DNA of 64,000 nt from Flavobacterium keumense (GCF_029866485.1 NZ_CP092332.1:682001-746000), one strand, 5' to 3'; counted from the stretch's first letter, positions 1 to 8,870 are shown. Notes: generated by a model from the letters alone, not told the origin. Translations and numbers: made by a program.

Positions 1-183
1 ACCAATTTTGGTTGTTTCGTAGATATTGGAATTAAAGAAAGCGGTTTGGTTCATATTTCCCAACTGAAAGCGGGTTTTGTGAGCGATGTGAATGAGGTGG
101 TAAAATTACACCAACACGTAGAGGTAAAAGTAACTGAAGTGGATGAAGACCGCAAACGAATTCAATTGACGATGATTTTATAA
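1..183 (+). CDS. tex: Tex-family S1 RNA-binding protein, C-terminal end (partial)
   Basis: The window opens inside this gene; only about 60 C-terminal residues and the TAA stop are visible. They form most of an S1/OB-fold RNA-binding domain: a GCFVDIG strand, the GLVHISQL signature, a V-E-V-K-V strand and a [11 protein letters not shown] end. Ending right after this strand, with no tail, is typical of Tex/YhgF, whose single S1 domain is C-terminal; RNase R and PNPase S1 domains usually carry basic or acidic tails. Tex is a nucleic-acid-binding protein linked to transcription. A terminator follows 7 bases after the stop. The S1 call is firm; the Tex assignment rests on the domain end alone. 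Confidence 0.7.
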   Translation, partial: TNFGCFVDIGIKESGLVHISQLKAGFVSDVNEVVKLHQHVEVKVTEVDEDRKRIQLTMIL

Positions 184-190
184 AACAAAA

Positions 191-216
191 ACCCAAGTTG
201 TAACTTGGGTTTTTAT
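191..216 (+). terminator. Rho-independent terminator after tex
   Basis: Perfect 9-bp stem (ACCCAAGTT / AACTTGGGT) with a 2-nt loop, followed by a T-rich run. It begins 7 bases after the tex stop. The A-rich left flank means it could also serve tatA, which converges from the other strand. Confidence 0.85.
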
Positions 217-252
217 TTTAAATATAAAGAATTACTCTTTTGTTTGCTTCGC

Positions 253-432
253 CTATTCGCCTTTTTGGCTTGAGTCTTCTTTTTTATCTGATGAATCGTC
301 TTTGGCAGCGTTTTTAAATTCTTTAATTCCGCTTCCTAAACCTTTCATCAATTCTGGAATTTTTTTACCTCCAAAAAGCAATAAAATAAATGCTCCAATA
401 ACAAGTAATTCCGTAACACCAAATCTTCCCAT
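253..432 (-). CDS. tatA: Sec-independent translocase subunit TatA/E
   Basis: A 59-residue protein, read on the minus strand. It has one N-terminal membrane helix ([20 protein letters not shown]), the FGGKKIPEL hinge, an amphipathic helix ([14 protein letters not shown]) and a short charged tail ([15 protein letters not shown]). This is the standard TatA layout, in which the helix and amphipathic segment build the twin-arginine translocation pore in the inner membrane. Other TatA proteins are usually 55-90 residues long. It converges with tex and stands alone; tatC is not in this window. The ATG start gives the N-terminus MGRFGVTEL, typical of Bacteroidota TatA. Confidence 0.9.
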   Translation of the reverse strand: MGRFGVTELLVIGAFILLLFGGKKIPELMKGLGSGIKEFKNAAKDDSSDKKEDSSQKGE

Positions 433-621
433 AACTAAGATATTTTATATGCCGTAGCAAATTTGTTTAACAATGAAGTACAAATGTATATAGAATTAGT
501 GAATGGCAATTCTTTTTTAATCATTTATTTGGTTTTAAAAGCGTTAAAATTCTATTAAAATGTGATTTTGTAGTCTTTGTTCTTCTAAAATTACGCCCTA
601 GTACCAAAGCTAATAATTGTT

Positions 622-629
622 TATATTTG
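622..629 (+). promoter_or_regulatory. Promoter -7 element TATATTTG
   Basis: Exact match to the Bacteroidota -7 consensus TAnnTTTG, 18 bases before the ATG at 648. Its last three bases (TTG) look like a start codon in frame with the downstream gene, but transcription would begin after them. Confidence 0.6.
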
Positions 630-647
630 TTCAATAAACCAAAAAAA

Positions 648-1136
648 ATGTCTAAAAAGGGATTAAAAAGACAGCAATTAAAAGAAAACCTGTTCAACAA
701 AAGGCGTTTAATCATTTTAAACGAAGATACTTTTGAGGAAACCTTTTCGCTAAAACTCACTTTGATGAATGTTTTTGTGGTGGTAAGTTTGAGCGCTATT
801 TTCATCATTTTTGTGACCACTTTTATCATTGCTTTTACTCCTTTACGGGAATTTATTCCGGGATATTCTTCTTCACAATTAAAACGTGATGCTACCGAAT
901 TAGCCCTAAAATCAGATTCTTTGACTCAGGCTTTGGAACAAAATGAAGCCTACATCAAATCACTTAAAAAAGTGTTGACAGGCGAGTTAGAGTATGCTAA
1001 ATTCAATAAAGACTCTATCCTTTCTTCGGTGGAAGAAGCTCCAGCAGAAGGTAATTTATCCGCTTCAAAAGAAGAACTAGAATTACGAAAACGAGTAACT
1101 AAAGAAGAGCAACAAGCGTCTAAAAAGAACAAATAA
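648..1136 (+). CDS. Membrane-anchored coiled-coil protein related to the N-terminus of M23 metallopeptidases, no peptidase domain
   Basis: 162 residues. A basic N-terminus (KKGLKRQQLKE, NKRRLIILNEDTFEE) precedes one membrane helix (about residues 42-65), then a periplasmic stretch with PLREFIPGYSS and a short helical segment, and a charged tail. From family knowledge, N-EDTFEE-F plus PLREYIPGYSS is the N-terminal signature of Flavobacteriaceae M23 (LytM) peptidases, whose catalytic domain follows about 100 residues later. Here the protein stops before it, with no HxxxD or HxH motif. ATG 648 was chosen because the longer frame from TTG 627 starts inside the -7 promoter box. GH3 follows after 9 bases, so the two are probably co-transcribed. 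No enzymatic role is claimed. Confidence 0.65.
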   Translation: MSKKGLKRQQLKENLFNKRRLIILNEDTFEETFSLKLTLMNVFVVVSLSAIFIIFVTTFIIAFTPLREFIPGYSSSQLKRDATELALKSDSLTQALEQNEAYIKSLKKVLTGELEYAKFNKDSILSSVEEAPAEGNLSASKEELELRKRVTKEEQQASKKNK

Positions 1137-1145
1137 ATTTACACA

Positions 1146-2633
1146 ATGTCCATAAAATCTATTGCGGCTCGATTATTTGCACGCCAAGTGGTGAAAAACA
1201 CACAGGCTTGGGCTACAAATCCTGTGGAAACCCAAAACAAGGTGTTCCAAAAATTAATTCGTCAAGCGAAAGACACGCAATTTGGACGAGACCATCATTT
1301 TGACCAAATACAAACCCCTGCCGATTTTGCTCAACACGTTCCGGTTCGCGATTATGAAGAATTGAAACCGTATGTGGAGCGAGTAGTAAAAGGGGAGGAG
1401 AACGTGCTTTGGAAAGGAAAACCGCTTTATTTTGCTAAAACTTCGGGGACAACCTCGGGAGCAAAATACATTCCGTTGACTAAGGAATCCATGCCGTACC
1501 ATATCGAGGCGGCTCGCAATGCCATTTTGCATTACATTCACGAAACAGGAAACGCTGATTTTGTGGATGGTAAAATGATTTTCCTGCAAGGAAGCCCTAT
1601 TCTAGAAGAAAAAAACGGAATAAAATTGGGGCGTTTGTCTGGAATTGTCGCGCATTTTGTTCCGAAATATTTACAAAAAAATCGCATGCCATCTTGGGAA
1701 ACCAATTGCATTGAGGATTGGGAAACCAAAGTCAACGCTATTGTTGAAGAAACGTTCAACGAAAATATGGCGGTGATTTCAGGAATTCCGTCTTGGGTTC
1801 AAATGTATTTTGAAAAATTGCAGCAAAAAGGAGGCAAGCCTGTTGGCGAAATCTTTAAAAACTTTAATTTGTTCATTTACGGCGGAGTCAATTACGAACC
1901 CTATCGTGCCAAATTCGAAAATTTAATCGATCGAAAAGTGGATTCAATTGAGCTATTTCCAGCCTCGGAAGGATTTTTTGCTTACCAAGATAGTCAGAAG
2001 GAAAAAGGCATGTTGCTGTTGTTGAATTCGGGAATTTTCTATGAATTCATTAAGAGTGACGAATTCTTAAATAAAAATCCGCGTCGGTATACCATTGGCG
2101 AAGTAGAATTAGGCGTGAATTACGTTTTGATTTTGTCAACAAACGCTGGACTTTGGGGGTATAACATTGGTGATACCGTTCAGTTTACGAGTTTACAACC
2201 GTATCGAGTGATAGTTTCAGGCCGTATCAAACATTACATTTCCGCTTTTGGCGAACACGTGATTGGTAAAGAAGTAGAAAGTGCTTTGCAAGAAGCTATG
2301 AAAGGGAGTTCAACTCGCGTGAATGAGTTTACCGTTGCTCCACAAATCAACCCTGCCGAAGGACTGCCGTATCATGAATGGTTGATTGAATTCGAAAACG
2401 AACCTGAAAACCTAGATGAATTTGCGTTACAAATCGACATCGCGATGCGCAAACAAAACGTGTATTATGACGACTTAATTGTGGGCAACGTCTTGCGCCC
2501 ATTGGTAATTACAAAAGTGCCAAAAAACGGATTTCAAGACTATATGAAATCAATAGGAAAACTAGGGGGTCAGAACAAAATTCCTCGTTTAGCTAACGAC
2601 AGAAAAATCGCAGATGCGTTAAACTCAAAATAA
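1146..2633 (+). CDS. GH3 auxin-responsive promoter family protein (acyl-adenylate-forming enzyme)
   Basis: 495 residues, full length for bacterial GH3-like proteins. The adenylate-forming fold shows an ATP-binding loop YFAKTSGTTSGAKYIPLT (about residues 96-113), FPASEGFFAYQ (about 273-283), the GYNIGDTVQF motif (about 338-347) and a smaller C-terminal domain starting near GRIKHYISAFGEHV. Plant GH3 enzymes conjugate acyl acids to amino acids through acyl-AMP; the bacterial substrate is unknown and is not implied here. It sits 9 bases after the peptidase-like membrane protein and before DUF6909, which has its own promoter. The family call is secure; the specific reaction is not known. Confidence 0.85.
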   Translation: MSIKSIAARLFARQVVKNTQAWATNPVETQNKVFQKLIRQAKDTQFGRDHHFDQIQTPADFAQHVPVRDYEELKPYVERVVKGEENVLWKGKPLYFAKTSGTTSGAKYIPLTKESMPYHIEAARNAILHYIHETGNADFVDGKMIFLQGSPILEEKNGIKLGRLSGIVAHFVPKYLQKNRMPSWETNCIEDWETKVNAIVEETFNENMAVISGIPSWVQMYFEKLQQKGGKPVGEIFKNFNLFIYGGVNYEPYRAKFENLIDRKVDSIELFPASEGFFAYQDSQKEKGMLLLLNSGIFYEFIKSDEFLNKNPRRYTIGEVELGVNYVLILSTNAGLWGYNIGDTVQFTSLQPYRVIVSGRIKHYISAFGEHVIGKEVESALQEAMKGSSTRVNEFTVAPQINPAEGLPYHEWLIEFENEPENLDEFALQIDIAMRKQNVYYDDLIVGNVLRPLVITKVPKNGFQDYMKSIGKLGGQNKIPRLANDRKIADALNSK

Positions 2634-2639
2634 ATCCGT

Positions 2640-2647
2640 TATCTTTG
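2640..2647 (+). promoter_or_regulatory. Promoter -7 element TATCTTTG
   Basis: Exact TAnnTTTG match in the gap after the GH3-like gene, 21 bases before the ATG of the DUF6909 gene. Confidence 0.6.
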
Positions 2648-2668
2648 CAGGTTAAAAAATAAATAAAG

Positions 2669-4348
2669 ATGATAGAAATCAAAAACATTTCGCGCTCCCG
2701 AGCGCAAGAGTCGTCAGCAGCTATTGAACGACTGTACATTACCATGAGGCATTTATTTAACAGAGGTTTTTACAAACCAATGGGTGTTTCAGGAGATACT
2801 TTAAGAGAAGCTTTACTAGCGTTACGTCCGGAAATTTACGGAAACATTGCCGATGAAAAAGTTGAATTGAACGGACTTTTGTACGTTATTGAACGACTTC
2901 CTATCGGAATTGAAGAATGCCGATTCATTAACTTAACTTCAGAAGAAGGCTATTCTAAATCGCACTTTAAAGCGATTGTCCCTCCAAAAAGACGCCGTAA
3001 TTGCTACCGCATCGACGAGGACCAAATGAACGTAGTGATTACTCGTGGACGTTCGGACATTTACGATATTTTGACGCACTTAACCTTTATTTTCATCGAA
3101 TCGCATAAGATTAAAAACAGAGTGTTGTTAGATGAAGGTGGGGAAGTATCCCACGATTGGAAAAAATTAGAAATTGCCGCCAAACAAACAAAAAAATTAA
3201 CTCAAATTGAGAAAGAGAAAGCAATTTCTCATACCGCTAATATTTTGGGTAGAACCTTCGAAGAAGTTTTAGACATCTACGATGCGTTCGGTTCGGCTAC
3301 CTCCCCAGATCGTTTCTTGCACGTTATTTATTGGTTAGGAAAATTAGCCATTGAAGAAATTGTAGAAAACAACAAACGCACCATCACTTTCAGCCCAGTC
3401 TTGAGAGAGCGTTTGGGACACCATATTCACGGCGAAATTTGGGCAACCAATATCAAAGAAGTTTTAAAAGAAAATAATTTATTAGGCAGACCTATTCATG
3501 TCATTAGTGCTAATATGCACTCGGTAATGAATTCCATTTTTGCCGTTCCGGCTTTGAAAACGAAGTTCAAAAACCAATCGGATTTTGTTATTTATGAAGA
3601 ATTGAGTAAGTCTGGAGCCAATGATGTTCGTGATTTGGTTGAAGCGGTGGCTTTGAAGCAAGGAATGATTTCGTTGCCAGACACTTCAGGAACAAACATC
3701 GATGTTCAGATTTTTGACACCGCCAAAATAGATTGGAGCAAAACCTCTTTCCCTAAAGCTAATTTAGGCGACGAAAAACCAGTGATTATCGTAATGGATT
3801 ATGCTTTTGGAGAGCAAGCCTATGAAACGATTGACGAGTTGTTCAAGCCGTATAAAAAAGAAACCTTCCTAAATGCCCAGTCGATTTCGATTATGGGAAA
3901 AGCGGGAATTTTAGAAGGAGGCAAGGGCGATATTATGATTCCGAATGCGCACATCAACGAAGGAACAGCGGATAATTACTTTTTTGAAAATGAATTAACG
4001 GCTGAGATGTTTGAAGGAAATGATATTGCAGTTTTTGCCGGTCCAATGGTTACGGTTTTAGGAACTTCATTGCAAAACCGAGATTTATTGAAATTCTTCC
4101 ACGAATCAACTTGGAGAGCAATCGGATTAGAAATGGAGGGCGCATATTATCAAAAAGCCATCCAATCAGCTTCGAGAATTAGAAAAAGTGTGCCTAAAGA
4201 CATCAAAGTGCGTTACGCGTATTATGCCTCGGATAATCCATTAGAAACCGGAAGCACTTTGGCTTCAGGAGGTTTGGGAACGACAGGAGTAAAGCCAACT
4301 TATTTGATTACGATCAAAATTTTGGAACAAATTTTTAATGTAAAATAA
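2669..4348 (+). CDS. DUF6909 family protein with a nucleoside-phosphorylase-like C-terminal half
   Basis: 559 residues, soluble, no signal peptide. I recognise it as the family named DUF6909 in Flavobacteriaceae; the function is not established. The N-terminal half is mostly helical and charged. The C-terminal half (from about residue 365) resembles the nucleoside phosphorylase/AMP nucleosidase fold: a KPVIIVMDYAFG strand, SIMGKAGILEGGKGDIMIP, a GPMVTVLGTS loop, GLEMEGAYY (like the MEG ribose-binding motif) and YASDNPL (where the family has its catalytic Asp). The resemblance is my inference from motifs. Its own promoter lies 21 bases upstream, and the UDP-glucuronate decarboxylase gene follows after 17 bases. 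Confidence 0.7.
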   Translation: MIEIKNISRSRAQESSAAIERLYITMRHLFNRGFYKPMGVSGDTLREALLALRPEIYGNIADEKVELNGLLYVIERLPIGIEECRFINLTSEEGYSKSHFKAIVPPKRRRNCYRIDEDQMNVVITRGRSDIYDILTHLTFIFIESHKIKNRVLLDEGGEVSHDWKKLEIAAKQTKKLTQIEKEKAISHTANILGRTFEEVLDIYDAFGSATSPDRFLHVIYWLGKLAIEEIVENNKRTITFSPVLRERLGHHIHGEIWATNIKEVLKENNLLGRPIHVISANMHSVMNSIFAVPALKTKFKNQSDFVIYEELSKSGANDVRDLVEAVALKQGMISLPDTSGTNIDVQIFDTAKIDWSKTSFPKANLGDEKPVIIVMDYAFGEQAYETIDELFKPYKKETFLNAQSISIMGKAGILEGGKGDIMIPNAHINEGTADNYFFENELTAEMFEGNDIAVFAGPMVTVLGTSLQNRDLLKFFHESTWRAIGLEMEGAYYQKAIQSASRIRKSVPKDIKVRYAYYASDNPLETGSTLASGGLGTTGVKPTYLITIKILEQIFNVK

Positions 4349-4365
4349 GTCAATACTAATTTTCT

Positions 4366-5349
4366 ATGAAACGAATACTTATAACAGGAGCGGCAGGATT
4401 TTTAGGGTCGCATCTTTGTGACCGATTTATAAAAGAAGGCTATTTTGTTATAGGGATGGACAATTTGATTACGGGCGATTTGAAAAATATCGAGCATTTA
4501 TTTAAGCTTGAAAACTTCGAATTTTACCACCACGACATCACTAAGTTTGTCCATGTTCCAGGAAAGTTGGATTACATTTTGCATTTTGCTTCGCCAGCAA
4601 GTCCGATAGACTATTTAAAAATCCCCATTCAAACCCTGAAAGTAGGTTCGTTAGGAACACATAATTTATTAGGCTTGGCGCGCGTGAAAAAAGCGCGAAT
4701 TTTAATTGCATCTACTTCTGAAGTGTACGGCGATCCATTGGTACATCCACAAACTGAAGAATACTACGGTAATGTAAACACCATTGGCCCGAGAGGGGTG
4801 TATGACGAAGCCAAACGTTTCCAAGAATCAATTACCATGGCGTATCATACGTTTCACGGTGTAGAGACCCGCATTGTTCGAATTTTTAATACCTACGGCC
4901 CAAGAATGCGTCTCAACGATGGAAGAGTTATTCCTGCCTTTATTGGTCAAGCCATTCGTGGAGAGGATTTAACCATTTTTGGCGACGGAATGCAAACCCG
5001 CTCTTTTTGTTATGTAGACGATCAAGTAGAAGGGATTTATAGACTTTTGCATTCCGATTATGTGTATCCAGTGAATATTGGAAATCCAGACGAAATTACC
5101 ATCAAAGATTTTGCTGAAGAAATCATCAAATTAACAGGTACGAATCAAAAAGTAGTTTATCATCCGTTGCCTATTAACGACCCTTTACAACGTCAACCCG
5201 ACATTAGCAAAGCCAAAGAATTATTGGGTTGGGAGGCCAAAGTAGGGCGAGCCGAAGGAATGAAAATTACCTATGAGTATTTTAAATCCCTTTCGCCAGA
5301 AGAACTCTCAAAAGAGGAACACAAAGATTTTTCGAATTATATTAAATAA
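4366..5349 (+). CDS. UDP-glucuronate decarboxylase (UDP-xylose synthase), NAD-dependent epimerase/dehydratase family
   Basis: 327 residues, an extended short-chain dehydrogenase. It has the NAD-binding GxxGxxG (G8-G14, in GAAGFLGSH), TSEVYGDP around residue 117, and the catalytic Tyr146-xxx-Lys150 in YDEAKR. EVYGDP and the IFNTYGPRM and [12 protein letters not shown] segments are characteristic of UXS-type enzymes, which convert UDP-glucuronate to UDP-xylose for surface polysaccharide. It follows DUF6909 by 17 bases and ends in a strong terminator. A related NAD-dependent sugar epimerase remains possible, but UXS fits best. Confidence 0.85.
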   Translation: MKRILITGAAGFLGSHLCDRFIKEGYFVIGMDNLITGDLKNIEHLFKLENFEFYHHDITKFVHVPGKLDYILHFASPASPIDYLKIPIQTLKVGSLGTHNLLGLARVKKARILIASTSEVYGDPLVHPQTEEYYGNVNTIGPRGVYDEAKRFQESITMAYHTFHGVETRIVRIFNTYGPRMRLNDGRVIPAFIGQAIRGEDLTIFGDGMQTRSFCYVDDQVEGIYRLLHSDYVYPVNIGNPDEITIKDFAEEIIKLTGTNQKVVYHPLPINDPLQRQPDISKAKELLGWEAKVGRAEGMKITYEYFKSLSPEELSKEEHKDFSNYIK

Positions 5350-5354
5350 AAATG

Positions 5355-5381
5355 AACCCGCTTTTTGAAGCGGGTTTTTTG
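5355..5381 (+). terminator. Rho-independent terminator after UDP-glucuronate decarboxylase
   Basis: Perfect 9-bp stem AACCCGCTT / AAGCGGGTT, 4-nt loop, then a run of T. It starts 5 bases after the stop codon. Confidence 0.9.
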
Positions 5382-5396
5382 TTGGAAAACTTATCT

Positions 5397-5477
5397 AACC
5401 TGCAAGGTCTTTTTGACCTTGTAGGTTTTGTTTTAAAGATTAGTTGAATGCCTACAAGGTTTAAGAAACCTCACAGG
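5397..5477. repeat. Pair of intergenic hairpin repeats (CCTACAAGGT family)
   Basis: Two hairpins with the same core. The first (5397-5427) pairs AACCTGCAAGGTC with GACCTTGTAGGTT, one G/A mismatch that allows a G-U pair, with a 5-nt T loop. The second (5451-5477) pairs CCTACAAGGTTT imperfectly with AAACCTCACAGG. A third relative lies at 10737-10762. They fill most of the gap before purD. No coding potential seen. Confidence 0.7.
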
Positions 5478-5535
5478 AAAAGGGGTGTCCCAACAACTTT
5501 TTAAAAATTAATTATTTTTTCCGTTCAAAAGCCAT

Positions 5536-5543
5536 TATTTTTG
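5536..5543 (+). promoter_or_regulatory. Promoter -7 element TATTTTTG upstream of purD
   Basis: Exact TAnnTTTG match, 24 bases before the purD ATG. I found no riboswitch-like structure here. Confidence 0.6.
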
Positions 5544-5567
5544 CGCCACAACTAATACAACTACAAC

Positions 5568-6842
5568 ATGACTATTTTACTTTTGGGTTCAGGCGGAAGA
5601 GAGCATGCATTTGCGTGGAAAATGATTCAAAGTCCGCTTTGCGACACCCTTTTTGTTGCACCAGGAAATGCCGGAACCGCAGCAATAGCTAACAATATTA
5701 ACATCAACCCAACGGATTTTCCAGCCATTAAAGACTTTGTCTTAAAAGAAAAAGTGGAAATGGTTGTGGTAGGACCAGAAGATCCATTGGTAAAAGGAAT
5801 TTACGATTTCTTCTTGAATGATGCCGGCTTAAAAGATATTCCAGTGATTGGTCCATCCACTATTGGTGCGCAATTAGAAGGAAGTAAAGAATTTGCTAAA
5901 GAATTTTTATTCAGACACAACATTCCAACAGCCGCTTATGATAGTTTTACGGCTGAAACGGTAGAACAAGGATGTCAGTTTCTAGAAACGCTACAGCCGC
6001 CGTATGTATTGAAAGCAGACGGATTAGCTGCCGGAAAAGGCGTGTTGATTATTCAAGATTTGGCAGAAGCCAAAGAAGAATTACGCAATATGTTGGTACA
6101 TCAAAAATTTGGGACAGCGAGTGCCAAAGTGGTAATCGAAGAATTTTTGGACGGAATTGAATTAAGCTGTTTTGTTTTGACCGATGGAAAAAGCTATAAA
6201 ATTTTACCAACAGCCAAAGATTACAAACGCATTGGTGAAGGCGATACCGGTTTGAATACCGGCGGAATGGGAGCTGTTTCTCCAGTGCCATTTGTAGATA
6301 CTGTTTTGATGGAAAAAATCGAAACACGCATTGTAAAACCAACGATTGACGGATTTCAAAAAGATGGGATTGCATACAAAGGATTTGTTTTTATTGGTTT
6401 GATCAACGTAAAAGGAGAGCCAATCGTGATTGAATACAATGTACGCATGGGTGATCCAGAAACCGAAGTGGTAATTCCAAGATTGAAAACCGATTTAGTG
6501 GAATTATTTTTGGCGGTAGCCAATGAAAAACTAGACCAAATTGCGTTGGAGGTTGACGAAAGAAGCGCTACCACAATTATGGTGGTTTCAGGTGGTTATC
6601 CCGAAGAATTTGAAAAAGGGAAAGTAATTACTGGTTTAGAAAACATTACTGATTCTATTGTATTCCACGCGGGAACCAAATTAGAAAATAATCAGGTCTT
6701 GTCTAACGGGGGGCGTGTATTAACCGTTACTTCGTATGGTGATAACTTTGAAGAGGCCATAAAAAAATCTTATCAAAATATCGCGAAGCTTCAATTTGAT
6801 AAGATGTATTTTAGAAGAGATATTGGAAACGACTTAAAGTAG
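5568..6842 (+). CDS. purD: Phosphoribosylamine--glycine ligase (GAR synthetase)
   Basis: 424 residues, the normal length for PurD, which makes glycinamide ribonucleotide from phosphoribosylamine, glycine and ATP in de novo purine synthesis. Visible features: the N-terminal GSGGREHAF (from G7), VVGPEDPL, the ATP-grasp segment PPYVLKADGLAAGKGV, DYKRIGEGDTGLNTGGMGA, and the metal-binding stretch EYNVRMGDPETE. It stands alone, with its own promoter, far from other pur genes in this window. The last codons and the TAG stop lie inside the terminator hairpin. Confidence 0.96.
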   Translation: MTILLLGSGGREHAFAWKMIQSPLCDTLFVAPGNAGTAAIANNININPTDFPAIKDFVLKEKVEMVVVGPEDPLVKGIYDFFLNDAGLKDIPVIGPSTIGAQLEGSKEFAKEFLFRHNIPTAAYDSFTAETVEQGCQFLETLQPPYVLKADGLAAGKGVLIIQDLAEAKEELRNMLVHQKFGTASAKVVIEEFLDGIELSCFVLTDGKSYKILPTAKDYKRIGEGDTGLNTGGMGAVSPVPFVDTVLMEKIETRIVKPTIDGFQKDGIAYKGFVFIGLINVKGEPIVIEYNVRMGDPETEVVIPRLKTDLVELFLAVANEKLDQIALEVDERSATTIMVVSGGYPEEFEKGKVITGLENITDSIVFHAGTKLENNQVLSNGGRVLTVTSYGDNFEEAIKKSYQNIAKLQFDKMYFRRDIGNDLK

Positions 6843-6859
6843 TTTCCAATATTTTTTTA
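6820..6859 (+). terminator. Terminator overlapping the end of purD
   Basis: Perfect 11-bp stem ATATTGGAAAC (6820-6830) / GTTTCCAATAT (6842-6852), 11-nt loop, then seven T. The left arm encodes the last residues of PurD, and the last base of the TAG stop is the first base of the right arm. Confidence 0.85.
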
Positions 6860-6864
6860 ATTTA

Positions 6865-7095
6865 TTATTTCAAGAAAGAATGTGCAGTGGTGTCTTGATT
6901 TTCTGTACCTGCTTCGTCAAAAATTTGTAATTGTTTAATCCAATATACAATAGCAGCAGCACAAATAATCATGAAAATCCAGTTGATAGCATTAGCAGCA
7001 GTCCATGAAGAAAGCTCTAAAGATCTTAAAAAATCAAGTGGTGCAAATAATACATCTACAAATAAGAACTGAATTCCTTCGAAAAATGATTTCAT
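6865..7095 (-). CDS. Small membrane protein, DUF6341-like
   Basis: 76 residues, one clear membrane helix (AINWIFMIICAAAIVYWI, about residues 36-53), an amphipathic N-terminus (FFEGIQFLFVDVLFAPLDFLRSLEL) and a polar tail ending TTAHSFLK. I associate this pattern with the Flavobacteriia family named DUF6341; the number is from memory and the function is unknown. It converges with purD and diverges from the DUF6427 gene. This pairing of two membrane proteins next to upp suggests a conserved neighbourhood, but nothing in the sequence gives a role. Confidence 0.65.
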   Translation of the reverse strand: MKSFFEGIQFLFVDVLFAPLDFLRSLELSSWTAANAINWIFMIICAAAIVYWIKQLQIFDEAGTENQDTTAHSFLK

Positions 7096-7225
7096 AATGA
7101 TATAAAATTATAATGTTATTTATTTTTTGAGTAAGTATGCAAAAAGAACGTTTAAAAAAGCATCTTTTTTGAACTTGTTTTAAACAAGTAGTATATTTAC
7201 AAACACAAAAGTATAAAATATCCTT

Positions 7226-8155
7226 ATGATTGCAAGTGTTTTTAAAAAATCTACACCATTAAATTACGCTTTAACAGTATTTTTAGTGTTGTTTTTCTTT
7301 TTTATCTACCAAATCCAAGATACATCATGGGTAGCTTCGGGTGTTTTGCTTCTAAAAAAAGCGTTTACTTTTCTAGTCGTATTGGCGTCTATTTTCCTAA
7401 CGAGTTTCATTGGAAAACGTAACGGTCTCACTAAAAATAGTAGTTATACCGCAATTTTTTTCTTGTTGCTGTTATTGTTCTTCCCTACGATTCTTAATAA
7501 TTTGAACATTCTTTTAGCCAATTTTTTTATTCTATTGGCTTTACGTCGTTTAATCTCGTTACAGTCCATGAAAGCGTCCAAGGAAAAAATATTTGATGCC
7601 TCTTTGTGGATATTTGTAGCCTCTTTGTTTAGTTTTTGGAGTATTCTTTTCTTGATTTTGGTCTTTATCTCGGTTATTTTCCATGTTTCGAGAGATTATA
7701 CCAATTGGGTTTTGCCTTTTATTGCTTTCATTGCAGTGGCAATTTTCTTTGCGTTTTTCACTTCTTTTTTCGGCATTAACATCTTAGACTATTGGCATCA
7801 AAATACCCAAATAGATATAGCGATAGATTATTTTACCAATACTAACCAAAATATCGCTTTTTCGATTTATGTTTCGGTAGCCTTGTTTTTTGTTTTTTCC
7901 ATGTTCATTACTTTGTCTCATCGTCCCTCGATAACACAAACTTCGTATAAAAAAATTGTTGCTTCCTTCTTTATTGGAGTGATTGTTTTTGTCCTTTCGG
8001 CCAATAAAAGCAGTGATTTTTTACTTTTGACGATTGCCCCGCTAGCCATTTTAGCTAGTGCACATTTGGAGTATTTACAAACTAAATTCAAGCAAGAAAT
8101 GGTGTTTATTGCTGTTGTGTTGTGTAGTTTGTTTTCGTTTGTGAGCCAATTATAA
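7226..8155 (+). CDS. DUF6427 family polytopic membrane protein
   Basis: 309 residues, almost entirely hydrophobic, with about 9-10 predicted membrane helices. The N-terminus MIASVFKKSTPLNY and the segment AANKSSDFLLLTIAPLAILA are typical of the Flavobacteriia family DUF6427 (no known function). Its 3' end overlaps the convergent upp by 6 bases (8150-8155), so neither gene has room for a separate terminator. The imperfect box TATATTTA (7192-7199) is a possible -7 element. Family recognition is from memory. Confidence 0.75.
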   Translation: MIASVFKKSTPLNYALTVFLVLFFFFIYQIQDTSWVASGVLLLKKAFTFLVVLASIFLTSFIGKRNGLTKNSSYTAIFFLLLLLFFPTILNNLNILLANFFILLALRRLISLQSMKASKEKIFDASLWIFVASLFSFWSILFLILVFISVIFHVSRDYTNWVLPFIAFIAVAIFFAFFTSFFGINILDYWHQNTQIDIAIDYFTNTNQNIAFSIYVSVALFFVFSMFITLSHRPSITQTSYKKIVASFFIGVIVFVLSANKSSDFLLLTIAPLAILASAHLEYLQTKFKQEMVFIAVVLCSLFSFVSQL

Positions 8156-8803
8156 TTTTTGGCCGTAAGCCAAATCGCCCGCATCGCCCAATCCTGGAAC
8201 AATATAACTATGCTCGTTGAGGTGGTCGTCTGTGGCGGCTATCCAAAGATGACAAGTGTCAGGCAATTCCGTTTCTAAATGTGCAATTCCTTCTGGTGCA
8301 GCAATTACTACCGCTATATGAATTTCGGAAGGAGTACCTCTTTCCATCAATCGTTTAAAAACAGCTACAATAGATTGTCCGGTAGCCAGCATAGGATCAA
8401 CCACTACAACCGTTTTGTTGTTAATATCAGCAACCGCTTGGTATTGCACTATAATTTCAAAAAAATCGTCGTTGTTGGGGTGGTGGCGGTAGGCCGAAAT
8501 AAACCCGTTTTCAGCGGCATCAAAATAGTTTAAAAACCCATTGTGTAGTGTTAAACCAGCACGTAAAACAGAACAAATTACTAATGGATTTTTGATGTAA
8601 TGAGTCGGTTTTGTTCCCAAAGGTGTTGGAATAGTAACCGCTTGATAGTCTAAACTTTTACTCATTTCATACGCCATAATTTCGCCTATGCGTTCCATGT
8701 TTTTTCTAAAACGGAGGCTGTCGTTATGGATATTCACATCGCGAATTTGACCTAAGAAATGATTCAGAACACTATTGTTTTCAGACAGATGATGAATTTG
8801 CAT
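8150..8803 (-). CDS. upp: Uracil phosphoribosyltransferase
   Basis: 217 residues, type I PRTase. It salvages uracil with PRPP to UMP. The PRPP-binding loop VVVVDPMLATGQS lies at about residues 133-145, and the uracil-binding C-terminus GLGDAGDLAYG is at about 205-215. The dimer/flap region SVLRAGLTLHNG also matches. Length is normal for the family. It converges on DUF6427 with a 6-base overlap and diverges from the DUF4254 gene. Confidence 0.95.
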   Translation of the reverse strand: MQIHHLSENNSVLNHFLGQIRDVNIHNDSLRFRKNMERIGEIMAYEMSKSLDYQAVTIPTPLGTKPTHYIKNPLVICSVLRAGLTLHNGFLNYFDAAENGFISAYRHHPNNDDFFEIIVQYQAVADINNKTVVVVDPMLATGQSIVAVFKRLMERGTPSEIHIAVVIAAPEGIAHLETELPDTCHLWIAATDDHLNEHSYIVPGLGDAGDLAYGQKL

Positions 8804-8870
8804 AAATTGAGTTTAGAATGGTTTTATAAAACTTTAATCGTTTTTTCAATCCTATAAATGTATAAAAAAG

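Noticed and set aside
648..1136. Call as an active M23 metallopeptidase
   Set aside because: No HxxxD or HxH motif, and the protein stops before the catalytic domain.
5972..6375. Frames within purD on both strands
   Set aside because: Fully overlapped by the well-conserved purD reading frame; no family features.
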